A DNA stretch of 64,000 bases, taken from Acidovorax sp. (GTDB lineage Bacteria; Pseudomonadota; Gammaproteobacteria; Burkholderiales; Burkholderiaceae_C). This document shows, in pieces, positions 23,425-32,598 of the stretch (positions are counted from its first letter, which is position 1; every line of letters starts with the position of its first letter). The stretch covers positions 1 to 64,000 of the forward strand of contig NZ_JAPUDY010000040.1 of the NCBI RefSeq assembly GCF_027492855.1, read 5' to 3'. The notes below the pieces were generated by a model. It was not told where the DNA came from, did not search any database, and was given only the letters and a program-made list of their open reading frames with translations. The position numbers were made by a program, and so were the translations under genes.

Positions 23425-25314
23425 ATGGCAACGCATGCACTCCGTTCCTGCACCGTCACCCAAGGCCGCATGGCGGCCGGTGCCAGAGCCCTGTGGCGCG
23501 CCACCGGCGTGGCCGACGGAGATTTTGGCAAGCCCATCATCGCCATCGCCAATGCCTACACCCAGTTCGTGCCGGGGCATGTGCACCTCAAAAACCTAGG
23601 CGACGTGGTGGCCGAGGAAATCGCGGCAGCCGGCGGTATCGGGCGCGAGTTCAACACCATTGCCGTGGACGATGGCATCGCAATGGGTCATGAAGGCATG
23701 CGCTACTCCCTGCCCAGCCGCGACCTGATTGCCGATGCCGTGGAAACCATGGTGCAGGCGCACCGGGCCGATGCGCTGGTCTGCATTTCCAACTGCGACA
23801 AGATCACCCCGGCCATGCTGATGGCCGCGCTGCGCCTGAACATCCCCACCATCTTCGTCTCCGGCGGACCCATGGAGTCGGGCGTCTTCAACCACCGCGG
23901 CGTGGTCAAGCGCGTGGACGCCATTGACTCGCTGATGGTGATGGGCGACCCAAAATCCACCGAGGCCGACCTGCACGGCATCCAGGAATCCGCGTGCCCC
24001 ACCTGCGGATCCTGCGCCATCATGGGCACGGCCAATTCGATGAACTGCATCACCGAAGGCATGGGCCTGGCCTTGCCGGGCAACGGCACATTGGTGGCCA
24101 CGCACAAGGACCGCGAAGGCCTGTTCCGTGCCGCCGGGCGGCGCATCGTGGAACTGGCCCGTGCCTATTACGAGCAAGGCGACGAGCGCGTGCTACCCCG
24201 CTCCATCGCCACCAAACAGGGCTTTGAGCATGGCATGCGCGTTTCCATGGCCATTGGCGGCTCTACCAATACCACCCTGCACCTGCTGGCCGCCGCGCGC
24301 GAGGCGCAGGTGGACTTCACCATCGACGACATCGCGCGCGTTTCTGACACCACGCCGCTGATCTGCAAGGTCTCTCCAGCCCGCCACGAGATGTTCATTG
24401 AGGACATGCACCGCGCTGGCGGCGTGATGCGGGTGCTGGGCGAACTCGACCGTGCTGGCCTGATCGACAAGAGCCTGCCCTGCGTGCATGCGACCAGCCT
24501 GGGCGATGCGCTGGCGCACTGGGACCTGGCACGTTGCCAGGACCATGCCGAAGCCGATGCCACGCAGACCTTCTACCGCGCCGGCCCCGGTGGCGTGCGC
24601 AGCGCCACCGCCTTCAGCCAAAGCAAGCGCTTTCCCAGCATCGACCTGGACGGCATCCATGGCTGCATCCACGACGCCGCGCACGCCTTCGACACCGTGG
24701 GCGGCCTGGCCGTGCTCTACGGCAACCTGGCGCCCAATAGCGCCGTCGTCAAGTCCGCCGCCGTGCCTGACAACATGAAGCATTTCACGGGCCGCGCCAT
24801 CTGCTTCGAACTGATGGAGGACGCCTGCGCCGCCATCCAGGACGGCACGGTGCAGGCCGGCCATGTGGTGGTGATCCGCTATGAAGGCCCGCGCGGCGGC
24901 CCCGGCATGCGCGAAATGCTGCTGCCTACCGGCCTGCTGGTGGCGCGCAAGCTGCACACCCAGTGCGCGCTGGTGACCGACGGCCGCTTCTCCGGTGCCA
25001 CCGAAGGCCTGGCAGTGGGCCATGTCTCGCCCGAGGCGGCTTCGGGTGGGGTCATCGCCTTGATCGAGGACGGCGACGAAATCACCTTCGACATCCCCGG
25101 TCGCGGCCTGCACCTGCGCGTGGACGAGGCCACCTTGCAAGCCCGCGCGGCCACCATGCGCTCGCTGGGCGACAAGGCCTGGCGCCCGACCAAGCCACGC
25201 ACGGCGTCGCTCTGGCTGCGCAGCTTTGGCGCCCTGGCCAGCTCGGCCGACCAGGGCGGTGGGCGCGACCCGCAGCGGCTGGCGCAGCTCGAAGCCCTAC
25301 AGGCCCCGCGCTGA
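23425..25314 (+). CDS. ilvD: IlvD/Edd-family dehydratase, close to dihydroxy-acid dehydratase
   Basis: The 629-residue protein aligns in order with E. coli dihydroxy-acid dehydratase over its length: [78 protein letters not shown] and [15 protein letters not shown]. It removes water from a 2,3-dihydroxy acid to give a 2-oxoacid. The position that holds a third cluster cysteine in [2Fe-2S] sugar-acid dehydratases reads VPGH here, as in E. coli IlvD, so a labile [4Fe-4S] centre is likely. The gene sits in a catabolic cluster rather than with ilv genes, so it may be a paralogue for a different dihydroxy acid. It starts 4 bases after the Bug gene. ATG 23425 is the family start; the reading frame extends further upstream without any conservation. 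Confidence 0.85.
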   Translation: MATHALRSCTVTQGRMAAGARALWRATGVADGDFGKPIIAIANAYTQFVPGHVHLKNLGDVVAEEIAAAGGIGREFNTIAVDDGIAMGHEGMRYSLPSRDLIADAVETMVQAHRADALVCISNCDKITPAMLMAALRLNIPTIFVSGGPMESGVFNHRGVVKRVDAIDSLMVMGDPKSTEADLHGIQESACPTCGSCAIMGTANSMNCITEGMGLALPGNGTLVATHKDREGLFRAAGRRIVELARAYYEQGDERVLPRSIATKQGFEHGMRVSMAIGGSTNTTLHLLAAAREAQVDFTIDDIARVSDTTPLICKVSPARHEMFIEDMHRAGGVMRVLGELDRAGLIDKSLPCVHATSLGDALAHWDLARCQDHAEADATQTFYRAGPGGVRSATAFSQSKRFPSIDLDGIHGCIHDAAHAFDTVGGLAVLYGNLAPNSAVVKSAAVPDNMKHFTGRAICFELMEDACAAIQDGTVQAGHVVVIRYEGPRGGPGMREMLLPTGLLVARKLHTQCALVTDGRFSGATEGLAVGHVSPEAASGGVIALIEDGDEITFDIPGRGLHLRVDEATLQARAATMRSLGDKAWRPTKPRTASLWLRSFGALASSADQGGGRDPQRLAQLEALQAPR

Positions 25315-25331
25315 AAAAGGGAGTGCGCATG

Positions 25332-26492
25332 ATGAGCCGCCCTTCGCCCATCCCCGCGTCCTTCGACGATTGGCGCGCCCAAGCCCAACGGCGCCTGCCC
25401 AATTTCCTGTTCGGCTATGTTGATGGCGGCAGCCTGGACGAACAAACCCTGCGCGACAACATCGCGGCCTGGCGCCGCGTGCACCTGCGCCAGCATGTTC
25501 TGCGCGATGTGTCCGCCTGCCAGACCGCGACCCGTTTCTTTGACGTTGACGCCCGCATCCCCCTGGCGCTGGCACCCGTGGGGCTAGGTGGCGCACTGCG
25601 CCAGCGCGGCGAGGTACAGGCCGCCCGGGCCGCGCAGGAGTTTGGTGTGCCTTTCACCCTGTGCACGCCCTCCATCTGCTCCATGGAAGAAGTGCGCGCG
25701 GCCACCACCGCGCCGTTCTGGTACCAGCTCTACATGATGCGCGACCGCGGCATCGTGCGAGAACTGCTGCAGCGTGCGCAAGCGGTAGGGTGCACCACCC
25801 TGGTCTTTACCGTGGACCTGGCCCGTGTAGGCTGTCGGCGCGCCGACATCCGCCACGGCATGGACGGCGGCGGCGGTGCCGCTGCAGCTCTGCGCCGCGT
25901 GGGCTCGGTGCTTGCGCACCCGCGCTGGACCTGGGACGTGGCGCTGCGCGGCGGCCCCCTGGTGTTTGGCAACCTGCGGCCCTACCTGCCCAAAGCCACG
26001 AAACTGGCCGATTTCAAGACCTGGGTGGACGCGCAGTTCGACGCCAGCGTCACCTGGAAGGACATTGAATGGCTGCGCAGCCAATGGAACGGCCCGATCC
26101 TGCTCAAGGGCATCCTGGAGGTGGAGGACGCGGGCCTGGCCGCCGACATCGGCGTGCAGGGCATTGTGGTGTCCAACCATGGCGGGCGCCAGCTCGACGG
26201 CGCGGTATCCACCGCTGAAGCCCTGCCGCGCATTGTGGACGCCATTGGTGGCCGCGGCCTGACCGTGCTGGTCGATGGCGGCATTCGCAGCGGCAACGAC
26301 ATCCTGCGTGCCCGCGCCCTGGGAGCCGATGGCGTGATGGTGGGTCGGCCCTGGGTCTATGCCAATGCAGCCGGCGGCCAGGCTGGTGTGGCGCGCTGGT
26401 TGGGTCAGATGGAACACGAGCTGGCGACGTCGCTGGGCCTGATGGGTGTAGACAAGCTCGCTGATTTGGGACGCCAGCATCTGGCCGATTGA
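25332..26492 (+). CDS. FMN-dependent L-2-hydroxyacid dehydrogenase (LldD/mandelate type)
   Basis: The 386-residue enzyme is an alpha-hydroxyacid dehydrogenase of the FMN TIM-barrel family and oxidises an L-2-hydroxyacid to the 2-oxoacid. Visible active-site pieces are LALAPVGLGG (FMN), the Tyr of FWYQLYMMRDRG, TLVFTVDLA, and the SNHGGRQLDG strand with catalytic His and Arg (about residue 275). VDGGIRSGNDI and ALGADGVMVGRPWVYA form the phosphate site. L-lactate, (S)-mandelate or an aryllactate are all possible substrates. An ATG at 25329 just upstream is an alternative start. It overlaps nothing and follows the dehydratase by 17 bases. A decayed duplicate lies at 19985. Confidence 0.88.
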   Translation: MSRPSPIPASFDDWRAQAQRRLPNFLFGYVDGGSLDEQTLRDNIAAWRRVHLRQHVLRDVSACQTATRFFDVDARIPLALAPVGLGGALRQRGEVQAARAAQEFGVPFTLCTPSICSMEEVRAATTAPFWYQLYMMRDRGIVRELLQRAQAVGCTTLVFTVDLARVGCRRADIRHGMDGGGGAAAALRRVGSVLAHPRWTWDVALRGGPLVFGNLRPYLPKATKLADFKTWVDAQFDASVTWKDIEWLRSQWNGPILLKGILEVEDAGLAADIGVQGIVVSNHGGRQLDGAVSTAEALPRIVDAIGGRGLTVLVDGGIRSGNDILRARALGADGVMVGRPWVYANAAGGQAGVARWLGQMEHELATSLGLMGVDKLADLGRQHLAD

Positions 26493-26511
26493 CAACAACA
26501 AGGAGAACCCC

Positions 26512-27486
26512 ATGCACATCGAAAAAAAACCCAAGGTCGTCATCGCCCTGCCATTGCCACCGGAACAGGTGGCGCGCATTGCCGCTGTGGCCGAAGTGGT
26601 TTGCCCAACTGGTACAGCAGCGATGTCACCCAACGAACTGAAGACGGCGCTGCTGGATGCCGATGCCGTTGTGCTGAGTGTCTTCCAGCCGGTGGGCGCC
26701 ACACTGCTGACCGGTGCGCCCAGGCTGCGCTACCTGACCAGCATTGGCGTGGGCACCGACCACATCGACCTGGCCGCATGCGCACACCGGGGTATCACGG
26801 TGACCAACACACCGGGCGTCGTGAACGAGCCCACCGCCGACCATGTGTTTGCCCTTATGCTGGCGGCCGCACGCAAGGTGGTGGAGGCCGATGCCTATGT
26901 GCGCGCGGGCCGCTGGACCTCGCCGCACGCCCCCTTGCTGGGGCTGGACCTGCACCACCGCACGCTGGGCATCATCGGCCTGGGCGCCATCGGCAGCCAG
27001 GTGGCACGCCGTGCCTCGGGGTTTGAGATGAAGGTGCTGTATGCGCAGCCCAAGCGCGCACAACCCGAGGTTGAAGCCAAGCTGGGTGCGACCCACGTGT
27101 CTGTGGACGCCCTGCTGGCACAGTCAGACTTCGTGGTGGTGCAGGTGCCCTTGCTGCCAGGCACCCGCCACCTGATTGATGCCACCGCATTCGCCCGCAT
27201 GAAGAAGACCGCCATCCTGGTCAATGCAGCGCGCGGCGGCGTCGTGGACGACGCGGCACTCGCCCAGGCCCTGACCGAAGGGCGCATTGCCGGGGCCGCG
27301 CTCGACGTGGTGGAGAACGAACCCGCCGTGCTGCACGCGCTGCTACAGGCGCCCAACCTGGTACTCAGCCCGCACCTGGGCAGCGCCACCGGCGCCACCC
27401 GCTACGCCATGGTCGTGCAGGCGGTGGACAACCTGCTGGCGGGCTTGTCGGGCGCTGTGCCACCTGATCGCGTACGCGCGGCCTGA
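26512..27486 (+). CDS. D-isomer-specific 2-hydroxyacid dehydrogenase
   Basis: This 324-residue NAD(P)-dependent dehydrogenase interconverts a D-2-hydroxyacid and a 2-oxoacid. The Rossmann motif is LGIIGLGAIGSQVARRASG (about residues 153-171). The catalytic Arg is in LVNAARGGVVDD, the Glu in ALDVVENEPAV and the His in LSPHLGSATGATRYAM, so the active triad is complete. AAGGAG at 26500-26505 precedes ATG 26512. It lies 19 bases after the L-specific enzyme, so the cluster can handle both stereoisomers of a hydroxyacid. The family has hydroxypyruvate/glyoxylate reductases and phenylpyruvate reductases, and the direction in the cell is not known. Confidence 0.9.
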   Translation: MHIEKKPKVVIALPLPPEQVARIAAVAEVVCPTGTAAMSPNELKTALLDADAVVLSVFQPVGATLLTGAPRLRYLTSIGVGTDHIDLAACAHRGITVTNTPGVVNEPTADHVFALMLAAARKVVEADAYVRAGRWTSPHAPLLGLDLHHRTLGIIGLGAIGSQVARRASGFEMKVLYAQPKRAQPEVEAKLGATHVSVDALLAQSDFVVVQVPLLPGTRHLIDATAFARMKKTAILVNAARGGVVDDAALAQALTEGRIAGAALDVVENEPAVLHALLQAPNLVLSPHLGSATGATRYAMVVQAVDNLLAGLSGAVPPDRVRAA

Positions 27487-27513
27487 GCCCTCGGAGAACT
27501 GACGGAACATGCC

Positions 27514-28941
27514 ATGACCGACACAGAGCTTTTACACCGCATCGTGCGGCATTGCGGCGAGGCCTGCGTGGTGGCGCCCACGGAAACGGCCCAGCGCACG
27601 CTCAATCTGCGCGGCGAAGCCTTCTCCGCCGTGCCCCTGTTGCGCCCTTCCAGCACGGAGGAGGTGGTATTCATCGTCAAGCTGGCGCGCCAGGCCGGCC
27701 GCGCCCTGGTGCCAGTGGGCGGAGCGACCGGCTTGGTCGATGCCCTCAAGACCACCGGGGAGGGGCAGTGGTACCTCTCGCTGGAGCGCATGCGCCAGAT
27801 CGAACGCCTGGATGCCGATTCGCGCCTGGCCGTAGTGCAGGCCGGCGTGGTACTGCAAACCTTGCAGGACGCGGCGGCCGCGCAAGGCCTGCTGTTTGCC
27901 GTGGACCTGGGCGCGCGCGGCTCGGCCACCGTGGGCGGGCTGATCGCCACCAACGCTGGCGGCGAGCGCGTGTTGCGCTTTGGCATGATGCGCGAGCAGG
28001 TGCTAGGACTGGAGGTGGTCACCGCCGACGGTCAGGTGCTGGACCTGATGGCTGAGGTGCTGAAGAACAACGCCGGCTACGACCTCAAGCAACTGTTCAT
28101 CGGCAGCGAAGGCACGCTGGGTATCGTGACCCGTGCCGTAGTGCGCTTGCGCAGCGCCTTCGAGTCGCACGACGCGGCCTGGCTGGCCTTGCCCGACCTG
28201 GAGCGCCTGCCTGCAGTGCTGACGCGTCTGGAGCGCGGTCTGGGCGGCACGCTGTCGGCTTTCGAATTGATGTGGCCCGAGTTCGTCACCGCCATGTGCG
28301 GGGCAGCGGACTCACCGCACCGTTGCCCAGTCGGCATCGAGGCCGCCGGTCATGTTCTGATTGAAAGTGAAGGCGGTCATGCTGCGGATGACCACGCGCG
28401 TTTCGAGACCGTGCTGGGCGCCTTGCTGGAAGAAGGCCTGATCGCCGACGCCATGATTGCGCAAAGCGATGCCGATCGGCAGGCGCTGTGGGCGCTGCGC
28501 AATGACATTCCCCGCCTGGCACGCCACATGTTTCCGCCTGTGGCCTTTGACGTGAGCGTGGCCATTGGGCAAATGGCGGGCGTGGTCGATGAACTGCGCG
28601 CCACGCTGACCAGTCGTTGGCCAGACGCGCGCCTAGTGGTGTTCGGCCATGTGGCCGACAACAACCTGCACATCGTCGTCAACACCGGCGTCAACACGCT
28701 GCGCGAATCCAAAGCCATTGCCGAAGTGGTGTACCGCGCAGTCGTGGCGCGGTGCGGTTCGATCTCAGCCGAACACGGCATCGGCATGGAAAAGCGTGCG
28801 GCGCTCGCCACCCACCTGCCCGCGCCGGTGCTCGAGCAGATGCGCCGCCTGAAGGCGCTGATGGACCCCCAAGGCTTGCTTAACCCCGGCAAGGTGCTGG
28901 AGCCGACTGGCATGACGATGGAACCCCACCTTTCACCATAA
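27514..28941 (+). CDS. GlcD-type FAD-linked hydroxyacid oxidase/dehydrogenase
   Basis: The 475-residue flavoprotein has the PCMH FAD-binding fold (VPVGGATGLVDAL; ARGSATVGGLIATNAGGERVLRFG; NAGYDLKQLFIGSEGTLGIVT) and the C-terminal oxidase domain ending SAEHGIGMEKRAAL...LMDPQGLLNPGKVLEP. This is the layout of D-lactate dehydrogenase, D-2-hydroxyglutarate dehydrogenase and glycolate oxidase GlcD. It should oxidise a D-2-hydroxyacid and pass electrons to the respiratory chain. It follows the NAD-linked D-enzyme by 27 bases, so both may act on the same compound. A copy of its first 30 codons lies at 22151-22240. Confidence 0.9.
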   Translation: MTDTELLHRIVRHCGEACVVAPTETAQRTLNLRGEAFSAVPLLRPSSTEEVVFIVKLARQAGRALVPVGGATGLVDALKTTGEGQWYLSLERMRQIERLDADSRLAVVQAGVVLQTLQDAAAAQGLLFAVDLGARGSATVGGLIATNAGGERVLRFGMMREQVLGLEVVTADGQVLDLMAEVLKNNAGYDLKQLFIGSEGTLGIVTRAVVRLRSAFESHDAAWLALPDLERLPAVLTRLERGLGGTLSAFELMWPEFVTAMCGAADSPHRCPVGIEAAGHVLIESEGGHAADDHARFETVLGALLEEGLIADAMIAQSDADRQALWALRNDIPRLARHMFPPVAFDVSVAIGQMAGVVDELRATLTSRWPDARLVVFGHVADNNLHIVVNTGVNTLRESKAIAEVVYRAVVARCGSISAEHGIGMEKRAALATHLPAPVLEQMRRLKALMDPQGLLNPGKVLEPTGMTMEPHLSP

Positions 28942-28988
28942 ACCCAGCGCGTGATTGCAAATTTCTACAACCCTAAAAGGGAGACAAC

Positions 28989-30311
28989 ATGAACCCCAGC
29001 TTTTCTGTGCGCGGCATTGCCGCAGCGGCCCTTATGGCCACGGCGTTGGTGGCACAAGCCCAGACGCCTCCCAAGCCGCTCTCGCCGGCCGACTCCGACC
29101 CGGTGAAGATGGGTTGGATGGTGGGCTCGCCACCGCCACCGGACAAGATGGTCAAGCTGGCCGATCTCTCGCACTTCCGCTTCCCACAGATTCGGTGGTC
29201 GTTTGCGAACATGCGCCAGATCATTCCCAGCACCAACGTGGCGCGTGGCGAGGGCCCGGTGGCCGCGTTGCCACATGCCGAACGCACGGACCTTGATGGT
29301 GTGAGCTTCACGCCCCTGGGCCAGACTACGCCCATGACCTGGGCACAGTCGGTGGATGCGAACTACACCGATTCCATCGTGGTGCTGCACAAGGGAAGGA
29401 TCGTTTACGAGAAGTACTTTGGCGTGAACACCGCTGCCACGCAGCACATCTCCAACTCGGTCACCAAGTCGTTCTTTGGCACGCTGGGCGCCATGCTTGT
29501 CGAAGAAGGCAAGCTGGATCCCAAGGCCACGGTCAGCCGCTACATCCCCGAGTTGAAGGACTCTGCTTTTGGCGATGCCACTGTGCGCCAGGTGCTGGAC
29601 ATGACAACCGGCTTCAAATACTCCGAAAACTACGCCGACCCCAAGGCCGATGTCTGGGCGTACGCCCGCGCCGGCAGCATGTTCCCGCGCCCCCCTGGCT
29701 ACGCTGGCCCCCAGAACTTCTACGAATATCTGCAGACCCTGGTCAAGGAGGGCGAACACGGAGAAGCATTCACCTACAAGACACCCAACTCCGAGCTGAT
29801 GGGCTGGCTGATCCGCCGCGCCACCGGACAGACCGTCGGTCAGGCCCTGAGCGAACGGATCTGGAGCAAGCTGGGTGTGGAGCGCGAGGCATACCTGATG
29901 GTTGACACGGGCGGCAACGAATTCGCCGGTGGCGGCTTCAACCTGACTGCGCGCGACATGGCCCGTTTTGGCGAGATGATGCGCCTGGATGGCCGGTACA
30001 ACGGCCAGCAGATTGTGCCGAAAGCAGTGGTGGATGACATCCGAGGCGGTGGCGGCAAGGCCGAGTTTGCCAAGGCGGGCTACACCACACTGCCCGGTTG
30101 GACCTACCGCGACATGTGGTGGGTGTCACACAACGAGCACGGTGCCTACTCGGCCCGTGGCATCCACGGGCAGGCCCTCTACATCGACCCGAAAGCCGAG
30201 ATGGTGATTGCACGCTTTGCATCCCACCCACTGGCCGCCAATGCCAATATCGACCCCACTTCGCTGCCGGCCTACCACGCACTGGCCAAGCATCTGATGA
30301 AGGCCGACTGA
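28989..30311 (+). CDS. Secreted serine hydrolase, class C beta-lactamase fold
   Basis: The 440-residue product has a signal peptide (about 1-25, cleaved after VAQAQ) and then a penicillin-binding-protein/beta-lactamase fold. The nucleophile motif SVTK (Ser-x-x-Lys) is near residue 158, a KTPNSELMGW segment follows and a GIHGQALYID stretch matches the third (HxG-like) motif. Relatives include esterases and 6-aminohexanoate-dimer hydrolase (NylB). It probably cleaves an ester or amide outside the cytoplasm and could release the substrate that the cluster uses. It is the last gene of the plus-strand cluster, 47 bases after the FAD oxidase. Confidence 0.85.
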   Translation: MNPSFSVRGIAAAALMATALVAQAQTPPKPLSPADSDPVKMGWMVGSPPPPDKMVKLADLSHFRFPQIRWSFANMRQIIPSTNVARGEGPVAALPHAERTDLDGVSFTPLGQTTPMTWAQSVDANYTDSIVVLHKGRIVYEKYFGVNTAATQHISNSVTKSFFGTLGAMLVEEGKLDPKATVSRYIPELKDSAFGDATVRQVLDMTTGFKYSENYADPKADVWAYARAGSMFPRPPGYAGPQNFYEYLQTLVKEGEHGEAFTYKTPNSELMGWLIRRATGQTVGQALSERIWSKLGVEREAYLMVDTGGNEFAGGGFNLTARDMARFGEMMRLDGRYNGQQIVPKAVVDDIRGGGGKAEFAKAGYTTLPGWTYRDMWWVSHNEHGAYSARGIHGQALYIDPKAEMVIARFASHPLAANANIDPTSLPAYHALAKHLMKAD

Positions 30312-30495
30312 CCGTAGACAAGTTTGGAGGTAGCTCGTTCAAGCAGACCAGCCGGGGTTGCCGCTGACGTTTGGCAAGCCGAGCACGCACACGCACGACT
30401 GCACGACTACAAACGCCATGGGACAACGTCGCTGTTTGCAGCACTGGACGTGGCCCCGAAAAGATCCTCAACACGTTCTTAAGGTGCTCTCTGTA

Positions 30496-31728
30496 TCAAG
30501 GCCCTTCGCACCCCTCTCGGCCATCGGCCCGGGCGCGCCACAGCGCTGGGCCGATGCGCCACAGCAGCACCGCGAACGCCGCGCACCAGCCCAGGCCTGC
30601 CGCCATCAGCCACGCCGGGCCGCCGCCCCACCAGGCGGCGCCCGCGCGCACCGCCGTGGCCAACAGCAGCACGGCGGCGGCCAGCGGAATCCAGCGGCTG
30701 GTGTCGGGTGGCAGGCCGCAGTGGGCGCGCCCGGCGATGAAGATCACCGCAAAGATGTTCAGCCCCACCGCGCCCATGGTCAGCAGGTGCCGCCCGGCGC
30801 CCGGTGCACCGCCCGCGCCCAGATGGGCCAGGCCCAGCGCGCCGTAGCCCAGCGCCATGCAGGCATACACCGCATACAGCATCAGCGGTGTGCGCCGCAG
30901 CAGCGCGCGGCCCACATGCCAGTCGCTCATCAGGTGGAACACCGAGGCGCTGGCCGCCAGCGCCAGCCACCCGGCCAACTGCGTGCCGGGCTGCAGAAAC
31001 TCGGCGGCGGTGTACAGCGCGATGCACAGCGTGGCCAGGTGCCGCCGGGGTGGCCGTGCAAGATAAGGTGGCGCACTGGGTGTGACCTGCTCAATGGCGC
31101 GGTTCACGATGCGCATGGAAATGCGGCTCATCGCCACCACGATCAGCAGCATCAACAGCCCCAAGGCCAGGTGCAGCCAGCGCAGGCTCGGCAGGCCGCG
31201 CAGCGCGTCGGCATAAAAGCCCGCCACGGCCACAGCCAGCGCCAGCAGCGCCCACCAGAATGCCGCGTGGCGCCGCCCCGCCGGTGCCCACAGGGGCCGT
31301 GCCAGCACGGCGGCCAGCCCGAGCAGCAGGCCCAGGTGCGCCAACGCTGCCAGCACCAGCGCGGGTGCACCGGCCAGGCCCGAGCCCCAGAAGCCCACGC
31401 GCCCCAGCAGCCACAGCGCCACCAGGGCGCGCAACTGGCCACGCGTGGCGCCGGGTGCACCGGTGAACTCGGGGATGGCGGTGAGCGCAAAGCCCGCCAC
31501 CGCCGCCAGCGCGAAGCCAAACACCAGCTCGTGCACATGCCACACCATGGGGCCACCCGCCACGGGCGGCGGCGGCAGGCCCGCGCCCAGCACCAGCAGC
31601 CACCACAGCACCAGGCCCAGGGCCGAGCCCATGGCCAGCAAGAAGAAAGGGCGCATGCCACACATCCACACCGGGTGCGCGGCCTGCCAGGGAAGGCCGC
31701 GTGAAGAAGATGGTGGGCGCTTCAGCAT
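30496..31728 (-). CDS. nnrS: NnrS-family membrane protein
   Basis: The 410-residue protein has about twelve membrane segments and the NnrS hallmark MVWHVHELVFGFALAAVAGFALTAI (about residues 60-85), with further conserved histidines (LMSDWHVGRALLRR). NnrS is a haem- and copper-containing protein linked to nitric oxide tolerance. Its ATG at 31728 overlaps the stop of the ABC ATPase by seven bases (ATGCTGA), so it is translationally coupled and is the last gene of the minus-strand operon. The frame continues upstream but without conserved sequence. The neighbourhood of a haem-uptake-like system fits a haem-dependent protein. Confidence 0.9.
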   Translation of the reverse strand: MLKRPPSSSRGLPWQAAHPVWMCGMRPFFLLAMGSALGLVLWWLLVLGAGLPPPPVAGGPMVWHVHELVFGFALAAVAGFALTAIPEFTGAPGATRGQLRALVALWLLGRVGFWGSGLAGAPALVLAALAHLGLLLGLAAVLARPLWAPAGRRHAAFWWALLALAVAVAGFYADALRGLPSLRWLHLALGLLMLLIVVAMSRISMRIVNRAIEQVTPSAPPYLARPPRRHLATLCIALYTAAEFLQPGTQLAGWLALAASASVFHLMSDWHVGRALLRRTPLMLYAVYACMALGYGALGLAHLGAGGAPGAGRHLLTMGAVGLNIFAVIFIAGRAHCGLPPDTSRWIPLAAAVLLLATAVRAGAAWWGGGPAWLMAAGLGWCAAFAVLLWRIGPALWRARADGREGCEGP

Positions 31729-32567
31729 GCATCGGCCTCTTGTGTTGCCGGGGCCTGCGCCACCGGCTGCCAGCCGCCCAGCACGGAGGCTGGCGCTACG
31801 GAGGGCGTGTTGCCATGGGGTTCGGGCAGGCCAAACGCCGCGCGCACGGCGGGGTGCTGCTGCAGCTCGGCCGTGCAGCGGTACACCAGGGCGTCGTCGC
31901 GGGCCAGCGCGGCCAGCGGCGGGGTGTAGTGCGCCACGATGCGCCCCGGCGCGGCGGCCATGACGAGCACCGTGTCGGCCAGACGCACGGCCTCCATCAG
32001 GTCGTGTGTGATGAGCAGCACGGCCATGCCCAGCGCGGCCTGGCGTGCCAGCAGCAACTGGTGCAGTTGGCTGCGCAGGCCCACGTCGAGGGCGCTGAAG
32101 GGCTCGTCCATGAGCAGCAGGTCGGGCACCAGCACCAGCGCACGCGCCAGGGCCGCGCGGCTTTGCATGCCGCCCGACAGTTCGGCCGGAAACTGCCGGA
32201 GCGCGGTGGCGGACAGCCCCATCGCCAGCGCTGCCTCGGTGGCGCGCTGGTGACGGGCAGCGCGGTGCACGCCCAGCGCCTTCAGGCCCAGCGCGATGTT
32301 GTCCAGCGTGCCCATCCACGGCAGCAGCCGGGGCTGCTGGAACATCACCGCAGGCTGCGCGAAACTATGCTGGATATGGCCCTGTTGCGGCGCGAGCAGC
32401 CCGGCGCACAGGTGCAGCAGCGTGGTCTTGCCGCAACCGGACGGCCCTACCAGGGCCACGGTGCGGCCTGCGGGCAGGTTAAGGTCGATACCGGCCAGCA
32501 CGGTGGTGGGGCCGAAGGCATGGTGCAGCCCGCGTATCTGCAGGGCGGGTGGGGTGGGGGTCGTCAT
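31722..32567 (-). CDS. ABC transporter ATPase, NitT/TauT type
   Basis: The 281-residue ATPase has Walker A GPSGCGKT (about residues 40-47), a Q-loop near PAVMFQQPRLLPWM, the signature LSGGMQSRAALARAL and Walker B LLLMDEPFSALD, followed by the switch histidine in LLITHDLMEAVRLAD. The VMFQQPRLLPW region and the C-terminal extension are typical of the nitrate/sulfonate/taurine group. It follows the permease by 31 bases and overlaps nnrS. With the permease at 32599 and the Tat-exported binding protein at 40955 it completes one importer. Confidence 0.92.
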   Translation of the reverse strand: MTTPTPPALQIRGLHHAFGPTTVLAGIDLNLPAGRTVALVGPSGCGKTTLLHLCAGLLAPQQGHIQHSFAQPAVMFQQPRLLPWMGTLDNIALGLKALGVHRAARHQRATEAALAMGLSATALRQFPAELSGGMQSRAALARALVLVPDLLLMDEPFSALDVGLRSQLHQLLLARQAALGMAVLLITHDLMEAVRLADTVLVMAAAPGRIVAHYTPPLAALARDDALVYRCTAELQQHPAVRAAFGLPEPHGNTPSVAPASVLGGWQPVAQAPATQEADAC

Positions 32568-32598
32568 GGGGTTTGTGTTTTTCTGAATGCCGAGAGCG

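Noticed and set aside
30312-30495. Additional gene in the gap between the serine hydrolase and nnrS
   Set aside because: Only short shadow frames are present; no ribosome site or conserved sequence.
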